22,123 nt of DNA from JAAZAI01 sp050942875 (GCA_050942875.1 JBMNOD010000057.1:1-22123); one strand, 5' to 3'; numbered from the stretch's first letter, positions 6,136-14,473 are shown. Numbers and translations are program-made. Notes: generated from the letters alone by a model not told the origin.

Positions 6136-8112
6136 TCAGCCTTGCGCCGGCGTTTCTTCCGCCTTGGTCTCGGGCTCCGCCGCCGCTTCCGGCGCGGCTT
6201 CCACCGCCTCTTCCGGCTCCGCTTCCGCTGTCGCCTCCGCCGCCTCTTCCGGCTCCGCTTCCGCTGTCGCCTCCGCCGCCTCTTCCGGCTCCGCTTCCGC
6301 TGTCGCCTCCGCCGCCTCCGCTTCCTGCGCCTCCGCCGGCTCTGGCGCCGGATCCTTTCCTGAACCCTGAACCTTGGCTCCTGCCTTCTTTTCAGCCTTC
6401 TGGCTCTTGGGTTCCGTCTCCTTTTTCGCGGGGGCGTCGGCCTTGGGGAGGTGGGCGAAATACGGATGTTCCTCAGGCAATGCGAGCATGCCGTTGAAGT
6501 ATTCGATCACGTAGCCGCGCTCGGTGACGAAGGCAAGCTGCTTGTGGATGGCTTCCGCCTTGTCTGCAGGCATGTCGTCGGGAATGATGTCGGCGAGCAT
6601 TTGCGTGCGCGTGCAACCCGGGTTGAGGGCGATGTAGTCGAGGATTGCCCTCAATTCGGGCACGGCGTGCTGGGCGTCGAGGGCGACGGGCTGCCGGTGC
6701 ATGACGAACTCCTCGCGGTGCGGGTCGCTGGCGCGGAAGAGCGCGAGCTTGCGGCTGCGCAGTCCGCCGCGCACGGCGAAGAAGAGCGAGGCGGTCTGCA
6801 CGACCTGTTCGCGGCTCCAGGCGGAGGAGATGGCGTTGAGGACAAACCGGTCGTCCATCGTCTTGGTGGCGGCGTTGGTCGCGGTCACCTGCTTGTCGGC
6901 GCGCATGAGCGACGGGGCGATTTCGCGGAGAAACAGCTCTTCGGCCGCTTCGATCGCGAGCCGGTCGGGGGTCGTCTCGACTGCTTCGGTTTCGGCGGGC
7001 GTTTCTTGCGTTTCGGTTTCGGCGGCCTCCGGCGCAACGACAGCTTCCGGCTCGGCTTCGTCTTCGGCCTTGGCGGGCGCCGTCTCGGCCCTTGCTTCGG
7101 GGCGCTTCCTGCCTGCGCGGCGTGGCTTGGCCGGCTCGGCTTCGGGTTTGCGGAAATAGACGGTTTGCTTGGAGGCCTCTTGGCGCCACTGTTCGATGGT
7201 CTCCGGGTCGCTGATCAGCTCGATGCGCGCGCGGTATTCCTCTTCGGAGCGTCCGGCGCATTCGCTTCTGAGCATCGCCTGGATGCGTTTGTTGTAGCTG
7301 TGGTGGTTGGGCGGGGCGAGGAGCTTGCCGGTGAAACCGCAGCGGGCGACGCTGGTGAAGCTGCCCGACGGCGGCTCGACATCGATCTCTTCCGCCTCGA
7401 ACCAGTCGGAAAAGTGCTTGGAGATCAAATGGCCTTTGAGCTCGTCTTCCGACATCGAGAACCAGCCGCAGGCCGTGCATTGGTGGAAACGGCGGTCGCG
7501 GTGTTCCGCAGTGAACTCCAGCCGCACCTCGGTCGAGTCCGGATTGTCGAAGAACAGCTTGACAAGGCTTCGCAATGGGAGCGCGCGGTGTCCGGCCTGG
7601 ATTTTCTGGGCGATGACGGAAAGTGCCCTCTGGTTTGGCAGGAAGCGGATGTCGAACGGGAGCGGTTCGCGCGGTCCCGCTCCGCGCCTGCGGGAATCGC
7701 GCCGTGGCCTGCGTCCGTCGGATGGCCCGCGTCTTGGGGGGGCGCCGTCGGCGTCGCGTGGCGGCATCCGTTGCGGTGGGGCGCCGTCGCGGCGCCTGAC
7801 GCGATCTCCTGATTCGCCGTCGCGGCGCCTTTCATCGCGGCGCCTTTCATCGCGGCGTCCGTCGAAATCTCGCCGTCCGTCGTCGCGTCTTCTGCCGGAG
7901 TCCCGCCGTCTGTCGTCGCGTCTTCCGCCGCCGTCGCGACCGCCGCCGCGACCGCCGCCGCGCCGCCTGTCGTCGTCGCGCATTGCGCCCTCGTCGTCGA
8001 ATGCGTATTTCTTCATGTTCCCGGCGGCATGACTGTCCGAAGACGCCTTTGCCCAGTCGGGGGATAATGTAAAACCGTCAAGAAAGTCGGCTTTGTCTTG
8101 TTCGTCGCTCAT
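6136..8112 (-). CDS. Arg-rich C2H2 zinc-finger / winged-helix-like nucleic-acid-binding protein (predicted)
   Basis: This is a 658-residue multidomain protein. Residues about 44-145 are extremely Arg/Asp/Gly-rich (GGGRGGGR, RRDERRRD repeats), like an RGG-type disordered RNA-binding tail. A folded region at about 150-330 starts LPFDIRFLPNQRALSVIAQ and holds a zinc-finger-like motif, Cys212-x2-Cys215-x12-His228-x4-His233. This is followed by a conserved-looking block (VEPPSGSFTSVARCG, APPNHHSYNKRI). A Pro/Ala/Glu linker separates this from a C-terminal region with a winged-helix look (GCTRTQMLADI, then VTERGYVIEYFNGMLAL). The last 110 residues are acidic with a 12-residue repeat. I chose ATG 8112 because GAGG (8121-8124) precedes it and the promoter at 8158-8186 would start transcription almost at the alternative start at 8145. 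Nucleic-acid binding is inferred; I know no named family. Confidence 0.75.
   Translation of the reverse strand: MSDEQDKADFLDGFTLSPDWAKASSDSHAAGNMKKYAFDDEGAMRDDDRRRGGGRGGGRDGGGRRDDRRRDSGRRRDDGRRDFDGRRDERRRDERRRDGESGDRVRRRDGAPPQRMPPRDADGAPPRRGPSDGRRPRRDSRRRGAGPREPLPFDIRFLPNQRALSVIAQKIQAGHRALPLRSLVKLFFDNPDSTEVRLEFTAEHRDRRFHQCTACGWFSMSEDELKGHLISKHFSDWFEAEEIDVEPPSGSFTSVARCGFTGKLLAPPNHHSYNKRIQAMLRSECAGRSEEEYRARIELISDPETIEQWRQEASKQTVYFRKPEAEPAKPRRAGRKRPEARAETAPAKAEDEAEPEAVVAPEAAETETQETPAETEAVETTPDRLAIEAAEELFLREIAPSLMRADKQVTATNAATKTMDDRFVLNAISSAWSREQVVQTASLFFAVRGGLRSRKLALFRASDPHREEFVMHRQPVALDAQHAVPELRAILDYIALNPGCTRTQMLADIIPDDMPADKAEAIHKQLAFVTERGYVIEYFNGMLALPEEHPYFAHLPKADAPAKKETEPKSQKAEKKAGAKVQGSGKDPAPEPAEAQEAEAAEATAEAEPEEAAEATAEAEPEEAAEATAEAEPEEAVEAAPEAAAEPETKAEETPAQG
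6208..6315 (-). repeat. Three perfect 36-bp tandem repeats inside the zinc-finger protein gene
   Basis: The units 6208-6243, 6244-6279 and 6280-6315 are identical at the DNA level and encode three copies of the acidic 12-mer EAAEATAEAEPE. Perfect DNA identity, beyond protein identity, points to recent slippage expansion. The copy number may vary between strains. Confidence 0.9.
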
Positions 8113-8157
8113 TGATGAACCTCGCGCGCTGTACCACTGCCGCATTTAAAGACCAGA

Positions 8158-8186
8158 ATTTTAGCGACTTTGCCCAAGAAGGTCAA
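8158..8186 (-). promoter_or_regulatory. sigma70-like promoter for the 8112-4542 operon
   Basis: On the minus strand, TTGACC (8181-8186) and TAAAAT (8158-8163) are separated by exactly 17 bases, each with five of six consensus bases. The predicted transcript start near 8151 gives a leader of about 39 nt to the ATG at 8112. Confidence 0.75.
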
Positions 8187-8257
8187 GGGCAGGATGCCGA
8201 ATTTGCCGTGTGGGGCATGGCGAAGATGGAAAAGGTGGGAAAAGTTGAAATCGGCAG

Positions 8258-8286
8258 TTGCACCGACTTTCGGCTTGTGCTATGAT
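8258..8286 (+). promoter_or_regulatory. Extended -10 sigma70-like promoter for the TPR-ExbB-ExbD operon
   Basis: TTGCAC (8258-8263) and TATGAT (8281-8286) are 17 bases apart, with TGC immediately before the -10 box. The predicted start near 8293 gives a leader of about 77 nt to the ATG at 8370. It forms a divergent pair with the promoter at 8158-8186, with the two -35 boxes about 70 bp apart. Confidence 0.75.
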
Positions 8287-8369
8287 TCGATGCGTGAAGG
8301 GGCAGGTAGGATGCCATGGCAAGACGAATTTCCCAGTAGCTTTTCTCCAACCGAACGATGGGGGCGGAT

Positions 8370-11300
8370 ATGCTTTTAAACGAAAAAGGAAGAATCCTGA
8401 CGGCTGTTTTTGCAGTCGCGATCATGGCCGCGGCGAGACTGTCGGTCGCCCAGGACTTTCGGAACGATCCGGCTTTTCAGATGGAAATGGACTATATCGC
8501 CGCGCTGACCGAGGCGCGGATGATCGACTACGCCGCGCTCGTGACGGAGGATCTGGCGCGGAAGCATCCCGGGGCCAAGGTGATTCTCAAGACGATCAAG
8601 CTCAACCAGACGCTTCAGCTCGGCCGCTTCGACGAGGCGATGGCGATGATCGCGAAGGAGCCGGATCAGGAGTCGCCCGAGGTGTGGGCGATGAAGCTGA
8701 CCGTGGCGGACTACCACTACGCCCGCGGCAAATACAAGGAAGCACTTTCCACCTACAACACGTTTTTCGAGAAGTACAAGTCCGCCCCGCCTCCCAGCAT
8801 CGCCACCTTCTACAAGGAATCGTACTACAAGTTCGCCCAGATGCTGCTCTTCCTCGACCAGACCGAAAAGGCGCTCGCCGCCTACGAGGGGTTGCTTGCG
8901 ATCAAGGATCTCGACGTCAACACCCGCCGCCAGGCCTCCTTCGAGGTTGCGGAGCTCATGGTGAAGCAGGCCGCAGACATGAAGGCGGGCAAGGAGCGCG
9001 ACGAGTTGCTCAAGAAGGCGCAACGCCATGCCGAGGATCTCATGTGGGATCCGGACTTGTGGTTTGGCCGGAGCCTTGCGCTCATCGCCCACATCCACGT
9101 CATCAAGGGCGACATCGACCGCGCCGGCAAGCTGTTGGGCGACTACATGAAGCAGCTCAAGAACATCGACAAGCAGCTCGCCGACCAGTCGGAGGAGACG
9201 GGGGAGGACCTCTCCGGCCTCAGTCCCATCGCCGAGTGCCGTTTCCTGATGGGGCTGATGATGCAGGAGGAGGCGATGAAGTTGCTCGACGGAGACGCCC
9301 CCGACGCCAAGAAGGCCGGAGAATTGCTGGTCGAGGCGCTGAAGCACTTCGTCAACGTCTATGTCCGCTTCCCCTCCACCTCGTGGGCGCCCGACGCGAT
9401 GATACGCTCCGAGGAGGTGCAGATGGCTCTCAAGGAGCGTCTTGACGTTCGCGACATCCAGATGGACATCACGCCGGAGCAGCGCAAGACGATCGCCGAG
9501 AAGCAGTTTGCCAACGCTCGCAAGCTCTTCAACCAGCAGCAGCTTGAAGCCGCCGCCGACGCCTACGAGATCGTGCTGAGCCAGTTCCCCGACGCCATCC
9601 CGGAATCCATCAACGCCGTCAGCGAGTTTGCTCGGACCTACATCCAGATGGGCGACAACGAGCAGGCGACCGCGGAGCAGAAGCAGGCCTGCGCCTTGTT
9701 TGCCGAGACGATCACCGGGCATTTGGCCGAGCGCTTCTCCAAGGCCACCAAGGAGGGGATGACCTTGGCCGGCGACGAGCTTCGCCGCATTGCCGATGCC
9801 TATGGCGAGCGCGGCCTGAACACGATGCGCGACGCGGCCATGGCGCTCTTTTTCAAGCACTTCACTGAACATCCGCTGGCGGCTCCGTTGATCATGGCGG
9901 AGGCCGAGAAGCTTTACAAGGACAATGACTTCGCGGGCGCCGCGCCGTATTACCAGCAGCTCATGGACGATTATGAACGGGCGCCCCTCTCCTACAGCGC
10001 CATGATGCGCCTTGCCGACTGCCACGCCAAGCTGGGCGACTTTGAGAAGGAGCTGGCCGTGCGCAAGACGTATGTCGAGCGCGTCGAGAAGCGCGACAAG
10101 CCCGGCAACGACCTTGTGGTGGGGCGCTATCTGCTGGTGCGCCTGCAACGCAACGAGGCCATCCGCAAGTTGCGCGCCGCGACGGAGGCGTTCGAGGCGG
10201 CGCGCAAGGGCGAGGCTCCTGCGGCCGACGATGCCGACGCCGCGGCGGTCGGCGGAGCCGAGTCTGCGGACGCGCCCGCCGTCGATCCTGTCGACGAGGC
10301 CATGAAGGCCGTCGGCGCCGCCAACAACGAGCTGGCCTTGGCCGCGAACGAGTACCAGAAGATCATCGCCCTGCTTTCCGGCGCCGATCGGGTGAAGTAC
10401 GAGGCAAACGAGAAAGAGAAGAAAACCAACGAGAGCATTCTCCAAGGCTGCCTCTTCGATTGGGCTTATACGTTGGCGGCCATCACGCAGCCCGCCGACA
10501 AGGTGGCGCAGTACAAGATGTTGGCGATCAAGGCCTATGAGGACATTCTTGCGAAGTTCCCCGAGTCCGAAGGCGCCCCTGCGGTCCTCCTGCAGATCGG
10601 CACGCTCTGGTCCACGATCAAGACGGACGACCCTGCACAGCGCGACGAGAACATCAAGAAGGCGGACGCTGCGTTTTCGCGCCTCAGCCAGGAGTTTCCG
10701 GAATCCGAGCAGGCCAAGAACGCCCTCTTCCTGCGTGGGCGCGCCCTTATCGAGCTGGGGTATCGCGCCGAGGGCGTCGAAGTCTTCAAGAAGATGTTTG
10801 TCGATGCGAGCAAATTCCCTGCATCCCAGCTCATGCTGGCGGCGCAGGAGCTGCTCGCCTCAAAGGAACATGCGCTTGCCCGGCAGGGCTTCGAGCTGGC
10901 ACTCGCCTCGTCCGGGAACGACCCCGCGATCGTGATCCCCTGCGAAATGGGCCTCGCGGACCTGCTCGTCGCCGAGAAGCGATATGTCGAGGCGGTGGAC
11001 GCTCTGGAGAAGTTCATCGCGGCGAATCCGACCTCCTACAAGATTCTCGAGGCCAACGAACTGATGGCCAAGGCGGCCGCGCTTGCGACGGAGGCCGAGC
11101 CGGACAAGGACAAGCGCACGGCGCTCTACGTCCGCGCCCTTGCCTCGATCCGCAAGCTGGCGCAGTACCAGACGACGCCGAAGGACCAGGCGGACCAGAT
11201 GCTCAAGATCGGCGACGTGCTTGAGACACGCGTCGAGGTCGAGCGCAAGATCGGCGACAAGGCGCTCGTCGATCGCTACCTGGGCGAGGCGCAGGCCCAC

Positions 11301-11546
11301 TACCAGCAGTTTGCGATGACGGCCGATCCGCAGGACGCGCAGATCCAGCCCGCTCTGGAAAGGGCCTTCCGCCAGTCCATCAAGCTGCTGCTTGAAATGA
11401 AGACGTATCGGGATGGAACGCCGGTTTACGAGGACGTCAAGAACGACTGCGAGCGATACCTCCAGCTTTTCCCCGCTGGGCGTTATGTTGCGGACGTCCG
11501 AGGTTTCTTGACGGAGGCCGAGGTTTCGATTTCCGTGAAGCGATAG
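8370..11546 (+). CDS. Large secreted TPR-repeat protein, first gene of ExbB/ExbD operon
   Basis: This protein is 1058 residues. The N-terminus MLLNEKGRILTAVFAVAIMA through RLSVAQ is a Sec signal peptide, so the rest should be periplasmic. The body is a long helical solenoid with many TPR-like pairs, for example YARGKYKEALSTYNTFFEKY, FLDQTEKALAAYEGLL, NQQQLEAAADAYEIVLSQFP, AYEDILAKFPESEGAPAV and VAEKRYVEAVDALEKFIAAN. An Ala/Asp-rich disordered linker covers about 607-645. ATG 8370 has GGGGG (8360-8364) at proper spacing; an in-frame ATG at 8358 lacks a Shine-Dalgarno. It is followed by a second TPR protein, ExbB and two ExbD, so it likely acts as a periplasmic partner or scaffold of that energised complex. 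The partner role is inferred from position; the TPR architecture is clear. Confidence 0.85.
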   Translation: MLLNEKGRILTAVFAVAIMAAARLSVAQDFRNDPAFQMEMDYIAALTEARMIDYAALVTEDLARKHPGAKVILKTIKLNQTLQLGRFDEAMAMIAKEPDQESPEVWAMKLTVADYHYARGKYKEALSTYNTFFEKYKSAPPPSIATFYKESYYKFAQMLLFLDQTEKALAAYEGLLAIKDLDVNTRRQASFEVAELMVKQAADMKAGKERDELLKKAQRHAEDLMWDPDLWFGRSLALIAHIHVIKGDIDRAGKLLGDYMKQLKNIDKQLADQSEETGEDLSGLSPIAECRFLMGLMMQEEAMKLLDGDAPDAKKAGELLVEALKHFVNVYVRFPSTSWAPDAMIRSEEVQMALKERLDVRDIQMDITPEQRKTIAEKQFANARKLFNQQQLEAAADAYEIVLSQFPDAIPESINAVSEFARTYIQMGDNEQATAEQKQACALFAETITGHLAERFSKATKEGMTLAGDELRRIADAYGERGLNTMRDAAMALFFKHFTEHPLAAPLIMAEAEKLYKDNDFAGAAPYYQQLMDDYERAPLSYSAMMRLADCHAKLGDFEKELAVRKTYVERVEKRDKPGNDLVVGRYLLVRLQRNEAIRKLRAATEAFEAARKGEAPAADDADAAAVGGAESADAPAVDPVDEAMKAVGAANNELALAANEYQKIIALLSGADRVKYEANEKEKKTNESILQGCLFDWAYTLAAITQPADKVAQYKMLAIKAYEDILAKFPESEGAPAVLLQIGTLWSTIKTDDPAQRDENIKKADAAFSRLSQEFPESEQAKNALFLRGRALIELGYRAEGVEVFKKMFVDASKFPASQLMLAAQELLASKEHALARQGFELALASSGNDPAIVIPCEMGLADLLVAEKRYVEAVDALEKFIAANPTSYKILEANELMAKAAALATEAEPDKDKRTALYVRALASIRKLAQYQTTPKDQADQMLKIGDVLETRVEVERKIGDKALVDRYLGEAQAHYQQFAMTADPQDAQIQPALERAFRQSIKLLLEMKTYRDGTPVYEDVKNDCERYLQLFPAGRYVADVRGFLTEAEVSISVKR

Positions 11547-11599
11547 TGGTTTTCGACCGCCGCGTGTGGTCTAAGTGATTCAGGACAGGAGAACGACAC

Positions 11600-12415
11600 A
11601 TGAAATTCAGCAGATTGTTCACGATGGCCGCCCTTGTGGCGCTCGGCGCGGCGCCCGTCGCGCTTGGCAACGTGCCTGCGAGGGTTGAGATGGCCAACGG
11701 CCAGGGTTACGATTGCAGGATCCGCTGGATGCCTGCCAGCAAGCGATACGCGATCACGCGGCCGACCGGCACCGGCAGCGGTGCGATGGAGCAGCAGGTG
11801 ACGCCTGCCGAGATCGTCCGCAAGCAGGTCGCCCCGCCGCCGGGATGGAGCGCGCTCGTGCAACAGGCCGCGAAGGCGCCCGATGCCGCGCTCCCCAAGC
11901 TCCTCCAGCTCGTCGACGAATACAAAATGCTCGAATACGACGAGTACGCCGCCTTCATCATCGGCCAGATCTATCTGCAGCGAAACCGTCACAACGACTT
12001 CATCAAGGTCGCCGAAAAGGTGATCCAGGACAATCCCGCCGCCGCCTCGCGCTCCAAGATGGCGCCCCTGTACTGGACGTCGCTGATCGAGACCGGCAAG
12101 ACCGCCGGAGGCCAGCTTGAGAAGATGCTTGACGACGCGGTGGCCAATGCTTCGACAGACATCGCCGCCAAGGCGCTGGTGGCGCGTGGCGACCAGCTCA
12201 AGAAGGCCGGACGAACGCGCGACGCGCTCAAAGACGGCTATCTGCGCGTCGTGTTCCTTTACGGTCGCGAGAGGGAGGCGCATGCCGAGGCGCTCTACAA
12301 GGCCGCAGTCGCCTTCGACGAGCTCCAGCAGACCCCCTACGCCGACAAGATGCGCCAGACGTTGCTTTCCCGATACAAGGACAGCCCCTTCGCGCAAAAA
12401 CTCCGCGGCAATTAA
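11600..12415 (+). CDS. Secreted TPR-like protein, second gene of ExbB/ExbD operon
   Basis: This is a 271-residue protein with signal peptide MKFSRLFTMAALVALGAAPV followed by ALG and a likely cut before NVPARV. Residues about 27-60 form a short beta-like segment (ARVEMANGQGYDCRIRWMP) that looks like a small surface or binding domain. From about 85 on it is helical with TPR-like units (LPKLLQLVDEYKMLEYDEYA, IIGQIYLQRNRHNDFIKVAE, EALYKAAVAFDELQQTPYAD). AGGAGA (11587-11592) precedes the ATG. It lies 53 bp after the large TPR gene and 73 bp before exbB. Both secreted TPR proteins are probably exported partners of the ExbB/ExbD complex; this is inference from gene order. Confidence 0.8.
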   Translation: MKFSRLFTMAALVALGAAPVALGNVPARVEMANGQGYDCRIRWMPASKRYAITRPTGTGSGAMEQQVTPAEIVRKQVAPPPGWSALVQQAAKAPDAALPKLLQLVDEYKMLEYDEYAAFIIGQIYLQRNRHNDFIKVAEKVIQDNPAAASRSKMAPLYWTSLIETGKTAGGQLEKMLDDAVANASTDIAAKALVARGDQLKKAGRTRDALKDGYLRVVFLYGREREAHAEALYKAAVAFDELQQTPYADKMRQTLLSRYKDSPFAQKLRGN

Positions 12416-12488
12416 TCCCTGATTTTCCAACCGACGAACAAACGGCACAAACAAAAGAAAACACTCAAGTTCACGAAAGAGACACACC

Positions 12489-13286
12489 ATGAAGAAGTTC
12501 CACATTCCCTTCATCCTCGCAGCGTGCATGATGCTGGCGACCACCTCGGTTTCGCTCGGGCAGGAGGCCGCCGACGCCGCCGCAGAGCCGGCGGCAGCGG
12601 AGGCCGCCGAGATTGCCGACAGCCCCGACGCCCAACCGGCCTCCGGCGGAGACAACGTCTTCTTCCAGGTCGTCTTTGGCTCCGGCGTCATCGGGTTCCT
12701 CCTCTGGGTGGCGCTCTTCGGCACGATGGGCTTCTACATCTATCTGCTCGTGGACAGCCTGATTCTCATCCGCCCCTCCAAGATCATGCCCCAGGCGCTT
12801 GTCGACAACGTCGAAGGCGCAATGAAGGAGGGCGACATCATCAAGGCGCTCCAGTTCTGCGAAAACAGCCCCACGCCGATGGCCAACATCCTCTCCGCGG
12901 GCTTCAGCCGCGTCGAGGAAGGCTTCGAGGTCATCGAGCAGGCGATCGGCACGGCCGCCGACATCGAGATCGAGCGCATCAACCAGAAGCTGACGTGGTT
13001 CTCGGTCGACTCGAACATCGCGCCGATGCTCGGGCTGCTGGGAACGGTGCAAGGCATGATCCTGGCCTTCGCGAACATCTCCGGCGGCGCACCCGACTTT
13101 GGCGTGCTGGCCGTCAACATCTCCCAGGCGCTCTGGACGACGGCGGCCGGCCTGATGACGGCCATCCCCGCTGTCTGCACGTTCTACTACTTCCGCAACC
13201 GGGCGAATCGCATCGTCCTGCAGATGGAAGCCATCACGATGGAACTCATCAAGGATCTCCGCAACGTCGAAGTTGTCACGGAATAA
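12489..13286 (+). CDS. exbB: ExbB/TolQ/MotA family proton-channel protein
   Basis: This is a 265-residue protein. Residues 1-24 form a signal peptide ending VSLG before an Ala/Glu-rich periplasmic linker (25-55), an arrangement seen in long ExbB variants. Membrane helix 1 spans about 57-93. A cytoplasmic domain covers 94-175. Helix 2 carries the family signature NIAPMLGLLGTVQGMILAF (176-194) and helix 3 spans about 214-236 (ALWTTAAGLMTAIPA). The family forms a pentameric channel around an ExbD dimer and uses proton flow to energise outer-membrane or envelope machinery. The Shine-Dalgarno (GAAAGAGA) is weak. It is followed by two ExbD genes, consistent with a complete motor. Family is certain; which ExbB/TolQ subgroup is not, so the symbol is generic. 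Confidence 0.92.
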   Translation: MKKFHIPFILAACMMLATTSVSLGQEAADAAAEPAAAEAAEIADSPDAQPASGGDNVFFQVVFGSGVIGFLLWVALFGTMGFYIYLLVDSLILIRPSKIMPQALVDNVEGAMKEGDIIKALQFCENSPTPMANILSAGFSRVEEGFEVIEQAIGTAADIEIERINQKLTWFSVDSNIAPMLGLLGTVQGMILAFANISGGAPDFGVLAVNISQALWTTAAGLMTAIPAVCTFYYFRNRANRIVLQMEAITMELIKDLRNVEVVTE

Positions 13287-13297
13287 CGAAATTTGCG

Positions 13298-13319
13298 CCC
13301 GGCGGCACGCGCCGCCGGG
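13298..13319 (+). promoter_or_regulatory. Perfect 9-bp hairpin between exbB and the first exbD
   Basis: CCCGGCGGC (13298-13306), loop ACGC, and GCCGCCGGG (13311-13319) form a perfect stem; wobble pairs could extend it. No T-tract follows, so it is not a standard terminator. It lies 12 bp after the exbB stop and may stabilise the exbB message or damp read-through into exbD, which would help set a high ExbB:ExbD ratio (inference). Confidence 0.6.
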
Positions 13320-13351
13320 TGTGAACCCACCCCAAGAGGAAGGCAACGACC

Positions 13352-13828
13352 ATGAGTAGAAAAAGAAGTCAACCGGAAGAGTGCAACATCGACATGACGC
13401 CGATGATCGACTGCGTCTTCCAATTGATCATCTTCTTCATCGTCACGTTCAACCTTTCCGATGCCAAGGATCCCGACGTCCGCCTTGAAATGGGGCCTCA
13501 TGGCCAGGAGATCGAGTCCGATGATTCGAACCGCTCCGCACTGGTCATTGATGTAAACCGTCGCGGGCGCATCTCCATCAACGACGTTCCGTTTAATGCG
13601 AATGGTCTAAGGAGGGTTGTTTTGGGACGAAGAAACCGTTATGGCGCCAACACGCAAATCTGGATTCGCGGCGACGCGCGAGCCTCCCACGACATGATCC
13701 GCAGGGTCATGGACGTGTGCACCGCCAGCGGGGTCGCCAAAGTGTCCTTCGTGGCGGTGAAGGATCCGCGCACCGACGAACAGAAGGAATTTTTCGAAGC
13801 GCGCCGCGCTTCTCGGAGAAGGAGGTAG
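13352..13828 (+). CDS. exbD: ExbD/TolR family protein, first copy
   Basis: This is a 158-residue protein. A short basic cytoplasmic start is followed by a single membrane helix, MTPMIDCVFQLIIFFIVTF (15-33). It contains Asp20, the conserved proton-carrying Asp of ExbD/TolR. The periplasmic domain (about 40-145) has the usual alternating pattern (LVIDVNRRGRISINDVPF). The C-terminus ends in an Arg-rich stretch (RRASRRRR). AGAGGAAGG precedes the ATG. The family forms a dimer inside the ExbB pentamer and couples proton flow to movement of the periplasmic domain. It is three bases from the next gene, a second ExbD, so a heterodimer with that protein is plausible. Confidence 0.92.
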   Translation: MSRKRSQPEECNIDMTPMIDCVFQLIIFFIVTFNLSDAKDPDVRLEMGPHGQEIESDDSNRSALVIDVNRRGRISINDVPFNANGLRRVVLGRRNRYGANTQIWIRGDARASHDMIRRVMDVCTASGVAKVSFVAVKDPRTDEQKEFFEARRASRRRR

Positions 13829-13831
13829 AGC

Positions 13832-14242
13832 ATGGCCAAGGGAAGAAGAAGCAAGACAAATCAGGACAACCCCACGCTGGACATGACGGCAATGATTGAC
13901 TGCGTCTTCCAGCTCCTCATTTTCTTCATCGTCACGCTCAAGCAGGACGACATCCTGGCGAACCTCGACGCGCTGCGCCCTCAACAGGACGACCGTGCGA
14001 GGCCGGAGGATTTGAAGATTGAGCCGCTTACGATTCTCATCGGTCGGCAGGGGCTTGTCTTCCAGGGCGCGCCGACAACGGAATCCCAGCTCGAGTACCA
14101 ATTGAGCCGCATGGCAAGATCCAACCCCAACACGACGGTCATCGTCAAGTGCACCGGCGATTCCCCCCATGGTTTCCTGGTGCGGGCGCTCGACATTTGC
14201 CACAAGGTGGGGCTGCTCAACCTCTCCGTCTTCAGCATGTAG
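13832..14242 (+). CDS. exbD: ExbD/TolR family protein, second copy
   Basis: This is a 136-residue protein. The membrane helix LDMTAMIDCVFQLLIFFIVT (16-35) contains the conserved Asp23. The periplasmic domain has the ExbD pattern (PLTILIGRQGLVFQGAP, TTVIVKCTGDSPHGF) and ends LNLSVFSM. AAGGAGGT (13819-13826), lying across the end of the upstream gene, is a near-perfect Shine-Dalgarno. The transmembrane segment is very similar to that of the first ExbD while the periplasmic parts have diverged, which fits an old tandem duplication with split roles. It is the last gene of the operon. Tandem ExbD genes are known in systems with several periplasmic partners. Confidence 0.92.
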   Translation: MAKGRRSKTNQDNPTLDMTAMIDCVFQLLIFFIVTLKQDDILANLDALRPQQDDRARPEDLKIEPLTILIGRQGLVFQGAPTTESQLEYQLSRMARSNPNTTVIVKCTGDSPHGFLVRALDICHKVGLLNLSVFSM

Positions 14243-14246
14243 CTCT

Positions 14247-14292
14247 TTTAGTGAGAAGAGCGTAGGGCGCAGTGAGGAGTTTCCGCCGGGGG
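14247..14292 (-). repeat. Degenerate inverted copy of the 61-bp repeat
   Basis: Read on the opposite strand, this 46-bp segment matches the array unit at about 36 of 46 positions by eye, including the shared GAGGAGTT, GCGTAG and TTTAG blocks. It starts five bases after the exbD stop codon. Confidence 0.65.
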
Positions 14293-14473
14293 TTGTTGAA
14301 ATTGAGAATTACAAGATTACGAATTGGAGCCTTTCGGCACCAGCCCCTGGCCTCTGGCCCCTGCCGCGAAGCGGCTCGCCCCAGCCCCCGGGAATTTACC
14401 TGAGCAGGCGGATTGGCGTGAGTGGCGTATTTGTCCACAGAAAACAGAAAACACAGAAAGGGAGGTCATAACT

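Noticed and set aside
8113..8145. An 11-codon N-terminal extension of the zinc-finger protein
   Set aside because: The predicted transcript start is near 8151, leaving no leader for an ATG at 8145, while ATG 8112 has a GAGG site.
8376..10445. A 689-codon minus-strand frame opposite the large TPR gene
   Set aside because: The plus-strand TPR protein has a signal peptide, Shine-Dalgarno, promoter and repeat structure. The reverse frame has none.
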